In this document: piece after piece, positions 34,572-42,245 of the stretch | Numbering within the stretch: the first letter of the stretch is position 1 | Layout of the letters: every line of letters starts with the position of its first letter | Assembly: GCF_002159705.1 (NCBI RefSeq) | Contig: NZ_NFJD01000001.1 | Location: 1 to 64,000, forward strand | Direction of reading: 5' to 3' | From: Elusimicrobium sp. An273 | GTDB taxonomy: Bacteria; Elusimicrobiota; Elusimicrobia; Elusimicrobiales; Elusimicrobiaceae | Length of the DNA stretch: 64,000 nt | Notes under the pieces: model-generated | Databases searched by the model: none | What the model saw: only the letters and a program-made list of their open reading frames with translations | Told to the model about the DNA's origin: nothing | Translations under genes and position numbers: made by a program

Positions 34572-35363
34572 TTATTTTTGAATGGGACAGACTTCTTCGT
34601 TCTCCGGGCACACGGCCGGTTTTTTATGGGCAATGGGCTTGGCCGAAAACAGCAAAAACCGCCCCCCGCTGGCCAGGGAAGAGGCCATAATCTCCCCGCC
34701 GCACATCCGCAGGAAAGAATCTTTCCCGAAACACACTTGGGCCCCCTCTCCAAAATACACTTTCCCGCCAAAGATATACAAAACCGTCGTATTTTCCGCC
34801 GGCGCTTTATATGTAAAAGCGCCCCCCGGGTTTAGCGTAACATCCAAAATGGTGGTTCCCAGCGGATGCTGGGCAATGCTTCCCTGGCGGTGTTTAAACG
34901 CCCCGCACAATACCCGCACTTGTGCGTCTTCCGTACGCACCAGCGGCACGTGTTCGCTTTCAAACTCCCAGCGCTTTCCGCCGCCCGCGGCCCCCGGCAG
35001 CGTGTGCATCCATAACTCCATATTCAGCACATATACGCTTTGGCTCGGATCGGCCTGCTGAAGGCCCCCCACCACGTTCACCCAGCGGGAAGCCCCTTCC
35101 GGGCGGGCCAAATGCTCGTCTTCCAAATCGGGCGGATCCACCAGGCCGGTTACCAAATAATTCAGCGTTTCCCGGTTGGGGTGAGAAGGCGGAGCAATGA
35201 TATCGGCCCGTTCAAATTCCGGGCTGCAATAACATACCGCCAGCCAATAAAACGGATCAAAAGAAGCTTGGTTGTGCCGGTCAATCAGGCGCCGCAGCAC
35301 CATGCACGGCCCCGTGGATGAGAGTTCCCACCAAACGGAACGTTTTGCCTGCGTTGTTTCCAT
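34572..35363 (-). CDS. Pirin-like cupin protein with altered metal site
   Basis: A 263-residue bicupin. Pirin landmarks are DPFYWLAV near the start, APPSHPNRETLNYLVTG (compare PPHPHRGFETVTY in typical pirins) and a C-terminal cupin AENTTVLYIFGGKVYFG. Of the four metal ligands of pirin, the HxH pair is reduced to one His (HPN) and the later HSE motif is not found (GGLQQAD in its place). Metal binding and quercetinase-like activity are therefore doubtful. The C-terminal tail CPENEEVCPIQK contains two cysteines. Stands alone on the minus strand. Confidence 0.75.
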   Translation of the reverse strand: METTQAKRSVWWELSSTGPCMVLRRLIDRHNQASFDPFYWLAVCYCSPEFERADIIAPPSHPNRETLNYLVTGLVDPPDLEDEHLARPEGASRWVNVVGGLQQADPSQSVYVLNMELWMHTLPGAAGGGKRWEFESEHVPLVRTEDAQVRVLCGAFKHRQGSIAQHPLGTTILDVTLNPGGAFTYKAPAENTTVLYIFGGKVYFGEGAQVCFGKDSFLRMCGGEIMASSLASGGRFLLFSAKPIAHKKPAVCPENEEVCPIQK

Positions 35364-35505
35364 GATGATTTTCCCCCGCGCTGCCGCCGGTTTTTCTTTT
35401 CCGTGCGGCGCGCTTTTCTTTATTGTATACCAACGCTCATCCGCCTGCCCGTTTATAATTGGATTAGTTGCAGCCGTCCCCTGCGGCCAAACGGCGGAGC
35501 AAACC

Positions 35506-35931
35506 CTATTCGTTGTGTTCCTTTCCTAATTTGGCACGGAGTTCTTGGATTTTTTCTTGGATAAAATTGGCGGCATCAAGCGAAAGCGGCGAGTTTCTGC
35601 CCTGCATAATGTGCAAAGACAAGGCCCGCTCAAACCAAAGGAGCGCTTTTTCTTCATTTTGCGGAGCGCCGTGGCCGGCCAAATACATTTCCGCCGCCTG
35701 CAGCATCACGCCGCAGTCTTCGCCGGCGTTGGCCACAATTACCGTCCATTTAAAGGCCAGCGGATAATACTCTTCTCCCTCTTCCCGGTACAGCATAAGC
35801 AGTCTGTACCGCGCCTCTTCGTCTCCGTTCTGGGCTTCTTGATCCCATTTTAGGTAGCGTTCCCGGCGGCGGGCGGCAAAATCAAAAAAATGTTTGATGC
35901 GTTCCCAACAGGTGCCCCAATGCACTGGCAT
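35506..35931 (-). CDS. Sel1-like repeat protein
   Basis: A 141-residue helical protein. Two Sel1/TPR-like units are visible: AQNGDEEARYRLLMLYREEGE and CGVMLQAAEMYLAGHGAPQNEEKALLWFERAL (split near residue 100), matching the A-x2-G-x4-AxxxLGxMYxxGxGVxxD pattern. There is no signal peptide. Such proteins mediate protein-protein contacts. No functional partner is obvious; the nearest genes are the pirin-like gene and a divergently transcribed radical SAM gene. Confidence 0.75.
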   Translation of the reverse strand: MPVHWGTCWERIKHFFDFAARRRERYLKWDQEAQNGDEEARYRLLMLYREEGEEYYPLAFKWTVIVANAGEDCGVMLQAAEMYLAGHGAPQNEEKALLWFERALSLHIMQGRNSPLSLDAANFIQEKIQELRAKLGKEHNE

Positions 35932-35996
35932 TATTTTGCTCCTTTTTGTAGATATTGTACACTATATAAATAGTTTTCGCCAGGGAGACGCCGCTT

Positions 35997-36803
35997 ATGA
36001 TTACCATTGCTAAGACACCCGTCAAAACCTTGCTTTCAAAATCCAAAATTCCCGGATTTGATTACGTCATCAATCCCTATGTAGGCTGCCCGCACAAATG
36101 CGTATATTGCTACGCCGAATATATGCGCAAATTTACGGGCCACGCCGAAGAATGGGGCGATTTTTTAGATGTAAAAGAGTGCCCTGTTCCGCTCCGCCCC
36201 GCCCAACTCTTCCGCACGCGGGTCATGCTCAGCTCCGTAACCGATCCGTACAATCCCTATGAAAAACAATATGAACTGACCCGCCGTTTGCTCAAGCAGC
36301 TGATTGTCTGCCAAGCGCAGGTACACATCCTTACCAAATCGGCTTTAGTGCTGCGGGATATGGATTTACTCAAGCAAATGCCTTCCTGCGAGGTGGCCTT
36401 TTCTATCGCCTCGGCCGACGAATCTTTCCGCCAACTGGCCGAGCCGGGCGCCTCCAGCCTGCAAGACCGCCTCGACGCCCTTCAGACGTTACATCAAAAC
36501 GGCATTCACACCGCGGTTATGGCGGCCCCATTGTTCCCCGGTATAAGCGATTGGAGAAAAATCATAGAGCAAACCCGCCCTTATGCCGAGCGTTACACTT
36601 TTGACAGTTTAAATATGCGTCCTGCCTACCAACGCAAAGTGATGAACTTTGTCGCACGCCACTACCCGCAGGCGCTTCCGCTCTACAGCGAAATCTACCT
36701 GCAGGAAAGCACCGATTACTGGCAAAAACTGCGGGAAGAAATTACCGCTTATTGCCTTCAACACGGCATCCAAGGCGAGGTTTACTTTGGCCATTCCCAT
36801 TAA
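35997..36803 (+). CDS. Radical SAM protein (SPL/Rv2578c-like)
   Basis: A 268-residue protein with the iron-sulphur motif CPHKCVYC (Cys31, Cys35, Cys38; C-x3-C-x2-C) and YAEYMRKF after it, the layout of the spore-photoproduct-lyase-like radical SAM subgroup. TSVTDPYNPYEK-like residues (SSVTDPYNPYE) and AVMAAPLFPGISD are typical of this subgroup. The reaction is unknown. A ribosome site GGGAG lies 9 nt upstream of the start. It shares a terminator with the convergent PTS gene. Confidence 0.88.
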   Translation: MITIAKTPVKTLLSKSKIPGFDYVINPYVGCPHKCVYCYAEYMRKFTGHAEEWGDFLDVKECPVPLRPAQLFRTRVMLSSVTDPYNPYEKQYELTRRLLKQLIVCQAQVHILTKSALVLRDMDLLKQMPSCEVAFSIASADESFRQLAEPGASSLQDRLDALQTLHQNGIHTAVMAAPLFPGISDWRKIIEQTRPYAERYTFDSLNMRPAYQRKVMNFVARHYPQALPLYSEIYLQESTDYWQKLREEITAYCLQHGIQGEVYFGHSH

Positions 36804-36811
36804 ACGGCAAA

Positions 36812-36839
36812 AAAATCCCCGCTTGCAAGCGGGGATTTT
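36812..36839. terminator. Bidirectional terminator
   Basis: A perfect 14-base palindromic stem (36812-36825 with 36826-36839) with CCCCGC/GCGGGG and A/T ends, between the convergent radical SAM and PTS genes. Confidence 0.92.
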
Positions 36840-36846
36840 AAATTTT

Positions 36847-38247
36847 TTAAGCCTCTTCTTCCGGCGGGTCATCAAAACCCAGTTTCCACGTAAACAAGAA
36901 ACCCGCCGCCATGGCGGCCAAAAAGCCAAGCGCATAAAACAGCACGCTGCGTAAATTGGAAAGCACCAAAAACAGCACTACGCCGGAAACGCCAAACGGA
37001 ATCGCGGAAGTAACATGGAACACCGCCACGACCGCTCCGCCCACCGCCGCGCCCAAACAGGCGCCGATAAACGGTTTAAAAAGCGGCAGCGTAACCCCAT
37101 AAATAAGCGGTTCGCCAATGCCCAGCAGGCCTACCGGCAGGGCATTTTTAACAATCGTTTTTAGCTTGCTGTTTTTGGTTTTCCACAAAACGGCCAAACT
37201 GGCTCCCACCTGCCCGGCGCCGGCCATACACAAAATCGGGAATAACGGGTTGGCGCCCAACGAATCGACCAATTGCTGGTGAATCGGCACCAAACTTTGG
37301 TGAATGCCCAGCATCACTAGCGGCAGGAACGAGCCGCCCAACAACGCCCCCGTTATCAATCCTCCGTGTTTTAAGGCGTTTTGGGTTTGCAGGGCCAATT
37401 GCTCGGACAGCCACCCCGCCGCCGGCTGGATAAGCACCAAAGAAACCACCCCCACAATAAAAATGGTTAACGTAGGAGTGAGGAACATTTCCGTGCTTCC
37501 CTTAAACCAAGCCCGCAGGCGTTTTTCCAGCCAGCTGCCGGCCCAGCACACCAGCAATACGGCAATGACGCCGCCCTTGCCGGGCATTAACGAAGCCCCA
37601 AACAAAGACACTTCCGCCAAGGCGGGCATATTTAAAATCCCCGCAAAGGCCACGCCCAGGGCAGGCGTACCGCCAAATTCTTTATTGGCATTGTAGCCCA
37701 CGACGGCATTCAAATAAAAGAAAATGCCGTTTCCAAACACGCTTAACAGCGCTACCAAATTGGAATCGCCCGTGAGCACGGTTTTGGATAAGATATTGGT
37801 AATCCCCAGCAACAGCCCGCAGCCGATATAAGCGGGAATCAGCGGCATAAAGATATTGCCGATCACGGCGCACACATGGCTCAGCACGCTGGAATATCTC
37901 TTGCGTACGGCGGCTTTGTTTCCCTTGGTATCGCCGATTTCGGCATTAATCACGCCGGAAAGGGCATAATCGCCGGAAAGCTGCAAGGGCGCAAACGCGT
38001 GCCGCTCCCGAAAATACGCCGCCAGCTTGTTGGCGGTAGACGGCCCCACAATCAGCTGGTGCTGCGAACCGGAATAAAAATATCCCGCCACATCTTTCAC
38101 CCGGCGCAACGCCTCCGGGGAGACCAACGCTTCGTCTTTTACCGTAAAGCGCAGGCGCGTCATACAGCACCCCAGCGTAACGATATTGTCCGCTCCGCCG
38201 CAGGCTGCCAAAATGCCTTCATACATGGTTTTTAAATCCGCAGGCAT
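36847..38247 (-). CDS. PTS sugar transporter subunit IIBC (glucose/sucrose/MurNAc superfamily)
   Basis: Imports and phosphorylates a sugar. The 466 residues start with a IIB domain (1-85) whose phosphorylated cysteine is Cys28 in GCCMTRLRFTVKD, followed by a IIC domain (about 105-460) with about ten helices and the conserved GEPLIYGVTLPL. The IIB-IIC order and lack of a IIA domain match MurP (N-acetylmuramic acid), TreB and ScrA proteins; which sugar it carries is not clear. No ptsH, ptsI or IIA gene is nearby. It follows the carbonic anhydrase gene with no gap. Confidence 0.9.
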   Translation of the reverse strand: MPADLKTMYEGILAACGGADNIVTLGCCMTRLRFTVKDEALVSPEALRRVKDVAGYFYSGSQHQLIVGPSTANKLAAYFRERHAFAPLQLSGDYALSGVINAEIGDTKGNKAAVRKRYSSVLSHVCAVIGNIFMPLIPAYIGCGLLLGITNILSKTVLTGDSNLVALLSVFGNGIFFYLNAVVGYNANKEFGGTPALGVAFAGILNMPALAEVSLFGASLMPGKGGVIAVLLVCWAGSWLEKRLRAWFKGSTEMFLTPTLTIFIVGVVSLVLIQPAAGWLSEQLALQTQNALKHGGLITGALLGGSFLPLVMLGIHQSLVPIHQQLVDSLGANPLFPILCMAGAGQVGASLAVLWKTKNSKLKTIVKNALPVGLLGIGEPLIYGVTLPLFKPFIGACLGAAVGGAVVAVFHVTSAIPFGVSGVVLFLVLSNLRSVLFYALGFLAAMAAGFLFTWKLGFDDPPEEEA

Positions 38248-38889
38248 TTATTCCTCCGTCTCCACAAAATTCCACCCGTTCTGCCGGGCGTCAAACCGTT
38301 CCAGCCGACCGGTATCAATATGAAATACCATCCCTTCCAAATTCAATTTGCCTTGTGCCAGCGCCTGCTGTACAAACGCGATTTCCCGCAGGCGGGCCAA
38401 TTGATCCAGCACATTGTTTTTAATGGCTTGTTCGTAGCTGTCTCCGCGGTATTTCCCTCCGCCCAGCCAAGCCGAAATGGCCGCAGGCAGTTTATCCAAC
38501 ATCTTCAGTTTGGCCACGGCGTTGCAGTTGCTGTGGCCCAGCACGACTATATTTTGCACGCGTAAGCTCTCTACGGCAAACTGCAGCGAAGCCATCATGG
38601 ACACGTCCCGCGTATCCACTTGGTTTAGCATATTGCGGTGCACGCAGATGTGCCCGTCGTTGGTAGCGAAAATCGCTTCCGGGCAGACGCGGCTGTCAAA
38701 ACAACTGATCACCATGGAATGCGGGTTTTGGGTATGGGCAATTTGCTCGGCATGCAGGGCGCAAAAGCCCTTACGCGGCGAATTGCCCTTAAAAAAGTGG
38801 CGGTATCCGTCCAACAGCTGGCGCATGCCTTCATTGGGATAATTCGGCTCCATATAATTATTGTAGCAGTTTCTATTCTTATCGGGCAT
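38248..38889 (-). CDS. Beta-class carbonic anhydrase
   Basis: Interconverts CO2 and bicarbonate. It has 213 residues from the start at 38889, which has GGGA 6 nt upstream. MEPNYPNEG at residue 13 (38853) is an alternative start. Zinc ligands are Cys in SCFDSRV and the His/Cys pair in VVLGHSNCNAVAKL. Asp-Arg of the CFDSR motif forms the usual dyad. Bicarbonate supply fits the PEP carboxykinase encoded nearby. It runs directly into the PTS gene (stop and start touching), an unusual operon partner. Confidence 0.92.
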   Translation of the reverse strand: MPDKNRNCYNNYMEPNYPNEGMRQLLDGYRHFFKGNSPRKGFCALHAEQIAHTQNPHSMVISCFDSRVCPEAIFATNDGHICVHRNMLNQVDTRDVSMMASLQFAVESLRVQNIVVLGHSNCNAVAKLKMLDKLPAAISAWLGGGKYRGDSYEQAIKNNVLDQLARLREIAFVQQALAQGKLNLEGMVFHIDTGRLERFDARQNGWNFVETEE

Positions 38890-38898
38890 TTTTTCCCA

Positions 38899-38927
38899 AA
38901 AGAAAAGCCCCGCACGCGGCGAGGCTT
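38899..38927 (-). terminator. Terminator after the SWIB gene
   Basis: On the minus strand an interrupted stem (AAGCC/GGCTT plus CCGC/GCGG with a 3-base bulge) is followed by TTTTCTTTT. It lies between the SWIB stop and the carbonic anhydrase start. Confidence 0.7.
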
Positions 38928-38945
38928 GAAAGGTTTTAATAACCG

Positions 38946-39203
38946 TTATTTGGACAGATGTTTGGAGAGGTATTTGCTCATATCAAACATGCTGATTTGT
39001 TTTTTGCCTTCAAAAATGGCGGCCAGTTTTTCATCCGCATTGATCATGCGTTTGTTGGTGGAATCCTGCAAGCCGTTCTTTTTGATGTAGTCCCACATCT
39101 TTTTGACCACTTCCGTGCGGGGAAGGGCGGCGGAACCCACTACGGCGGCGAGTTCAGCGCTGGGGGTTAAAGGGGCCATAAATTTTGCATTTGCTTTTGC
39201 CAT
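38946..39203 (-). CDS. Stand-alone SWIB/MDM2-domain protein
   Basis: An 85-residue protein that is almost entirely a SWIB domain: LTPSAELAAVVGSAALPRTEV, then KKMWDYIKKNGLQDSTNKR, MINADEKLAAIF and SMFDMSKYLSKHL. SWIB domains bind proteins in eukaryotic chromatin remodellers; in bacteria they are known in Chlamydia (including as a topoisomerase fusion) and several other groups. A strong ribosome site (AGGAG) precedes the start. Probably nucleoid-associated, but this is inference. It is monocistronic. Confidence 0.93.
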   Translation of the reverse strand: MAKANAKFMAPLTPSAELAAVVGSAALPRTEVVKKMWDYIKKNGLQDSTNKRMINADEKLAAIFEGKKQISMFDMSKYLSKHLSK

Positions 39204-39261
39204 ATTACTAATTCTCCTGTTACGAATACGAAAATATCGTTTTATTCATTCTATTATATTT

Positions 39262-39291
39262 GGAGCCCTTTTAGTAGACCCAAAGGGCTCC
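39262..39291 (-). terminator. Strong hairpin between pckA and the SWIB gene
   Basis: Perfect 10-base arms GGAGCCCTTT (39262-39271) and AAAGGGCTCC (39282-39291) with a 10-base loop. It lies downstream of pckA on the minus strand but lacks a T-run there; a TATAAT (complement of 39253-39258) follows it and may be the SWIB promoter. It could be a processing site or a weak terminator. Confidence 0.5.
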
Positions 39292-39317
39292 GTTTAAATT
39301 TTGTCCGGTGCGGGCGC

Positions 39318-40934
39318 CTATTTTACTTTCGGCGCGGCGGCCAAGACTTCCTTGGAACAACCGTCTTCATACTTTTTGAAGTTTTCAATGAACGCCTTTG
39401 CCAAGGACTCATATTTTACCATATATTCTTCTTTATTGGCCCAAGAGTTCATCGGGTTCAAAATTTCAGACGGTACGCCCTCGCAGGACTGCGGAATCTG
39501 GAAGCCGAAAACCGGGTCGGTAATAAAATCTACCTTGGCCAGTTTCCCGTCCAGCGCCGCATTCAAGAGCGCACGGGTGTATTTGATGCTGATGCGGTGC
39601 CCCACGCCATACGGCCCGCCGATCCAGCCGGTGTTGACCAGCCAGCAGTCCACGTTATGGGCTTTAATTTTCTTTTTCAACAGCTCCGCATACACGGAAG
39701 GATGCAGCGGCATAAACGGCCCGCCAAAGCAGGTAGAGAAGGTGCTGGTGGGTTCTTTTACGCCTTTTTCCGTGCCGGCCACTTTGGCGGTGTAGCCGCT
39801 AATGAAGTGGTACAAAGCCTGGTCGGGCGTGAGTTTGGAAATGGGCGGCATCACGCCGAAAGCATCGCAGGTTAAGAAAATGATGTTTTTCGGGTGCGTG
39901 GCGCGTTTGGATTCCACGGCGTTTTCAATAAAATTAAGCGGATAGCACGCGCGGGTGTTTTCCGTCAGGGTGTCGTCGTCCAAATTCAGTTTGCCGGTTT
40001 CCGGGTCAAAGACCACGTTTTCCAACACGGTGCCGAAGCGGTGGGTGGTGGAGTAAATTTGCGGTTCGGCTTCCTGGCTCAATTTAATTACCTTGGCATA
40101 GCAGCCGCCTTCAAAGTTAAACACGCCGTCATCATCCCAGCCGTGTTCATCGTCGCCGATGAGGCCGCGGGTAATATCGGCAGACAACGTGGTTTTGCCC
40201 GTGCCGGACAAACCGAAGAAAATGGCGCTGTCCTGCTTGTCGCCCACGTTGGCGGAGCAGTGCATGGTCATAATGCCTTTCTGCGGCAAGAGGAAGTTCA
40301 TAACCGTAAAAAGCGCTTTTTTGTTTTCGCCGCCGTATTCGGAACCGATGACCAGAATCATCTTTTTCTCAAAGTTAATCAAAATGGCGGTTTCGCTCAG
40401 CGTGCCGTCCGTAGCGGGGTCTACTTTCATTTTGGGCAGGCAGATCAGCGTGAACTGCGGCACGAACGATTTGAGTTCTTCCTGTTTGGGTTCAATGAAC
40501 ATATTTTTTACAAACAGGTTCGTCCAGGCGCATTCGGTAATGGCGCGCACTTTGAGGCGGGAAGCTTCGCTGGATCCCACATACGCATCGCGCACGAACA
40601 AATCTTTGTCTTTTACGTATTCTTGCACTTTGGCGAAAATTTTGTCAAAGTATTCGGGTTTAATGCCTTTGTTGCTTTTGTTGTAAAAGAGTTTGCCTTC
40701 AATATCTTTGGTTTCCACGAAATAGCGGTCGTTGGGGCTGCGGCCGGTATGTTTGCCGGTGCTCACGCACAGCGGGCCGCCGTACACGATATTGGATTCC
40801 CCGCGGGAAAGCGACTGCTGATACAGGGCTGGAGTGGAATAGTTCCAATAGACGGTCTTCTCCGTGGTGATACCCGCATTTTCCAGTCCGTAATCCGGCT
40901 TAAAAAAATCCGGTTTTGCATTGAGTGTTTTCAT
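39318..40934 (-). CDS. pckA: Phosphoenolpyruvate carboxykinase (ATP)
   Basis: Interconverts oxaloacetate + ATP and PEP + CO2 + ADP. The 538 residues have the family length and the nucleotide-binding FGLSGTGKTTLSAD, the metal/PEP site TGRSPNDRYFVE, YGGPLCVSTGKHTGR and the C-terminal RISIKYTRALLNAAL. In fermenters it often runs towards oxaloacetate and gains ATP. It follows the aspartate aminotransferase gene by 1 nt, so the two are co-transcribed and probably convert aspartate/oxaloacetate and PEP. Confidence 0.97.
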   Translation of the reverse strand: MKTLNAKPDFFKPDYGLENAGITTEKTVYWNYSTPALYQQSLSRGESNIVYGGPLCVSTGKHTGRSPNDRYFVETKDIEGKLFYNKSNKGIKPEYFDKIFAKVQEYVKDKDLFVRDAYVGSSEASRLKVRAITECAWTNLFVKNMFIEPKQEELKSFVPQFTLICLPKMKVDPATDGTLSETAILINFEKKMILVIGSEYGGENKKALFTVMNFLLPQKGIMTMHCSANVGDKQDSAIFFGLSGTGKTTLSADITRGLIGDDEHGWDDDGVFNFEGGCYAKVIKLSQEAEPQIYSTTHRFGTVLENVVFDPETGKLNLDDDTLTENTRACYPLNFIENAVESKRATHPKNIIFLTCDAFGVMPPISKLTPDQALYHFISGYTAKVAGTEKGVKEPTSTFSTCFGGPFMPLHPSVYAELLKKKIKAHNVDCWLVNTGWIGGPYGVGHRISIKYTRALLNAALDGKLAKVDFITDPVFGFQIPQSCEGVPSEILNPMNSWANKEEYMVKYESLAKAFIENFKKYEDGCSKEVLAAAPKVK

Positions 40935-40935
40935 G

Positions 40936-42147
40936 TTAATCCCTCGTTAGTAATTTATCCCCGATTTTAATTTCCTTCGGAGCGTTTTTATCAAGCGCCC
41001 AGCGGATTCGGCGCATGCCTTCTACAATAGAGGTCTGATCCGCACAAAAGCTGATGCGCAAGTACCCTTCCGCCCCAAAGGACACACCGGGCACTACGGC
41101 CACCAACACCTTGTCCAGCAAGTATTGCGCCAACGCGCTGGAGTCGGCATTGTAATGGCTAAAATCGATGAACGAATAGAAAGTCCCCGCGGGCTTTTCC
41201 ACCCGAATATGAGGAATTTGGGCCGCTTCTTTTAATAAAACGTCGCGGTTTTCCTGCAAAATGCGGCACAAATCCGCTACGACCTGCTGATCGCCGTTTA
41301 GCGCGGCCGCCGCGGCCGTTTCGGACAGGTCGCAATTGCACGACGTGCTCTGCGCCTGCATGCGGCCCATGGCGGCAATCAGCGGGGCGTGGGCGCTTAC
41401 GGCCCAGCCGATGCGAAGCCCCGTCAGCCCGTAGAGCTTGGACACGCCGTTAATAATCACTAAATTTTTCCCTTCTTTGGCAAACGCACACGGATTGGGC
41501 GTTTTTTTGCCGTCAAACACCAGTTGGTGGTAAATATCATCCATTACCAAAAAGATATTGTTTTGTTCGGCAAATTGCACGATTTGGCGGATGAAGTCTT
41601 CGCCGTAAATTTGACCGGAGGGGTTGCATGGGCTGTTAAGCAAAATGGCTTTGGTTTTGGGCGTAACGGCCTGCAAAATGGCCTGCGCGCTTACCTGCAG
41701 GGAGCGGCCCTCGCCGCGCACCACCACGGGTTTTCCCCCCGCCAGGCGCACCATTTCGGGATAGCTGACCCAATATGGCGCCGGGAAAATCACTTCATCG
41801 CCCGGATCCACCGCAGCCAGCAAAAAGTTAAACAAAGCCTGTTTGGCGCCGGCGCTGATAATGACGTTGGCCGGCTCGTAGGTTCGTCCGTAATGCGCTT
41901 GCGTGTAGCGCAGCACGGCGGCTTTCATTTCCGGCGTACCGGACGAAGGCGTATATTTAATTTTGCGGCTTTGCGCTTTGCGGATAATCGCCTCCACCGC
42001 GGCCTGCGGGGCCGGATAGGTGGGCTCGCCGCCGCCCAAGTGGATGACGGGCTGTCCGGCGGCTTTTAAGGCACGGGCTTTGGCATTAATTTTAAGCGTT
42101 GGAGAATCGCCGATTGCGGCGGAAAGTTTGCTTAGCGAAATGGACAT
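40936..42147 (-). CDS. aspC: Aspartate aminotransferase (class I PLP enzyme)
   Basis: Exchanges the amino group between aspartate and 2-oxoglutarate. The start is placed at 42147 (GAGGGA ribosome site, 403 residues) rather than the earlier in-frame ATG at 42165. PLP lysine is in INGVSKLYGLTGLRIGW; other family residues are SGTPEMKAAVL, NSPCNPSGQ and the C-terminal YLRISFC. The arrangement with pckA 1 nt downstream links it to oxaloacetate. Broad-specificity aminotransferases of this subgroup are hard to tell apart. Confidence 0.93.
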   Translation of the reverse strand: MSISLSKLSAAIGDSPTLKINAKARALKAAGQPVIHLGGGEPTYPAPQAAVEAIIRKAQSRKIKYTPSSGTPEMKAAVLRYTQAHYGRTYEPANVIISAGAKQALFNFLLAAVDPGDEVIFPAPYWVSYPEMVRLAGGKPVVVRGEGRSLQVSAQAILQAVTPKTKAILLNSPCNPSGQIYGEDFIRQIVQFAEQNNIFLVMDDIYHQLVFDGKKTPNPCAFAKEGKNLVIINGVSKLYGLTGLRIGWAVSAHAPLIAAMGRMQAQSTSCNCDLSETAAAAALNGDQQVVADLCRILQENRDVLLKEAAQIPHIRVEKPAGTFYSFIDFSHYNADSSALAQYLLDKVLVAVVPGVSFGAEGYLRISFCADQTSIVEGMRRIRWALDKNAPKEIKIGDKLLTRD

Positions 42148-42200
42148 ATTTTTCCCTCTACGCACATTCTAACATTTAATTTAAAAAAAAGGGAGAATAA

Positions 42201-42228
42201 AAAATCCCCGCCTGATTATTAGGCGGGG
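42201..42228 (-). terminator. Terminator of the 947-residue protein gene
   Basis: Perfect arms CCCCGCCT (42206-42213) and AGGCGGGG (42221-42228) with a 7-base loop. On the minus strand ATTTTTTATT follows, a classical Rho-independent terminator. Confidence 0.9.
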
Positions 42229-42245
42229 AGAAAGAAAAGGAACGT

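Noticed and set aside
39894-40970. 358-residue plus-strand open frame opposite pckA
   Set aside because: Antisense shadow of PEP carboxykinase with Phe/His/Gly bias and no motif.
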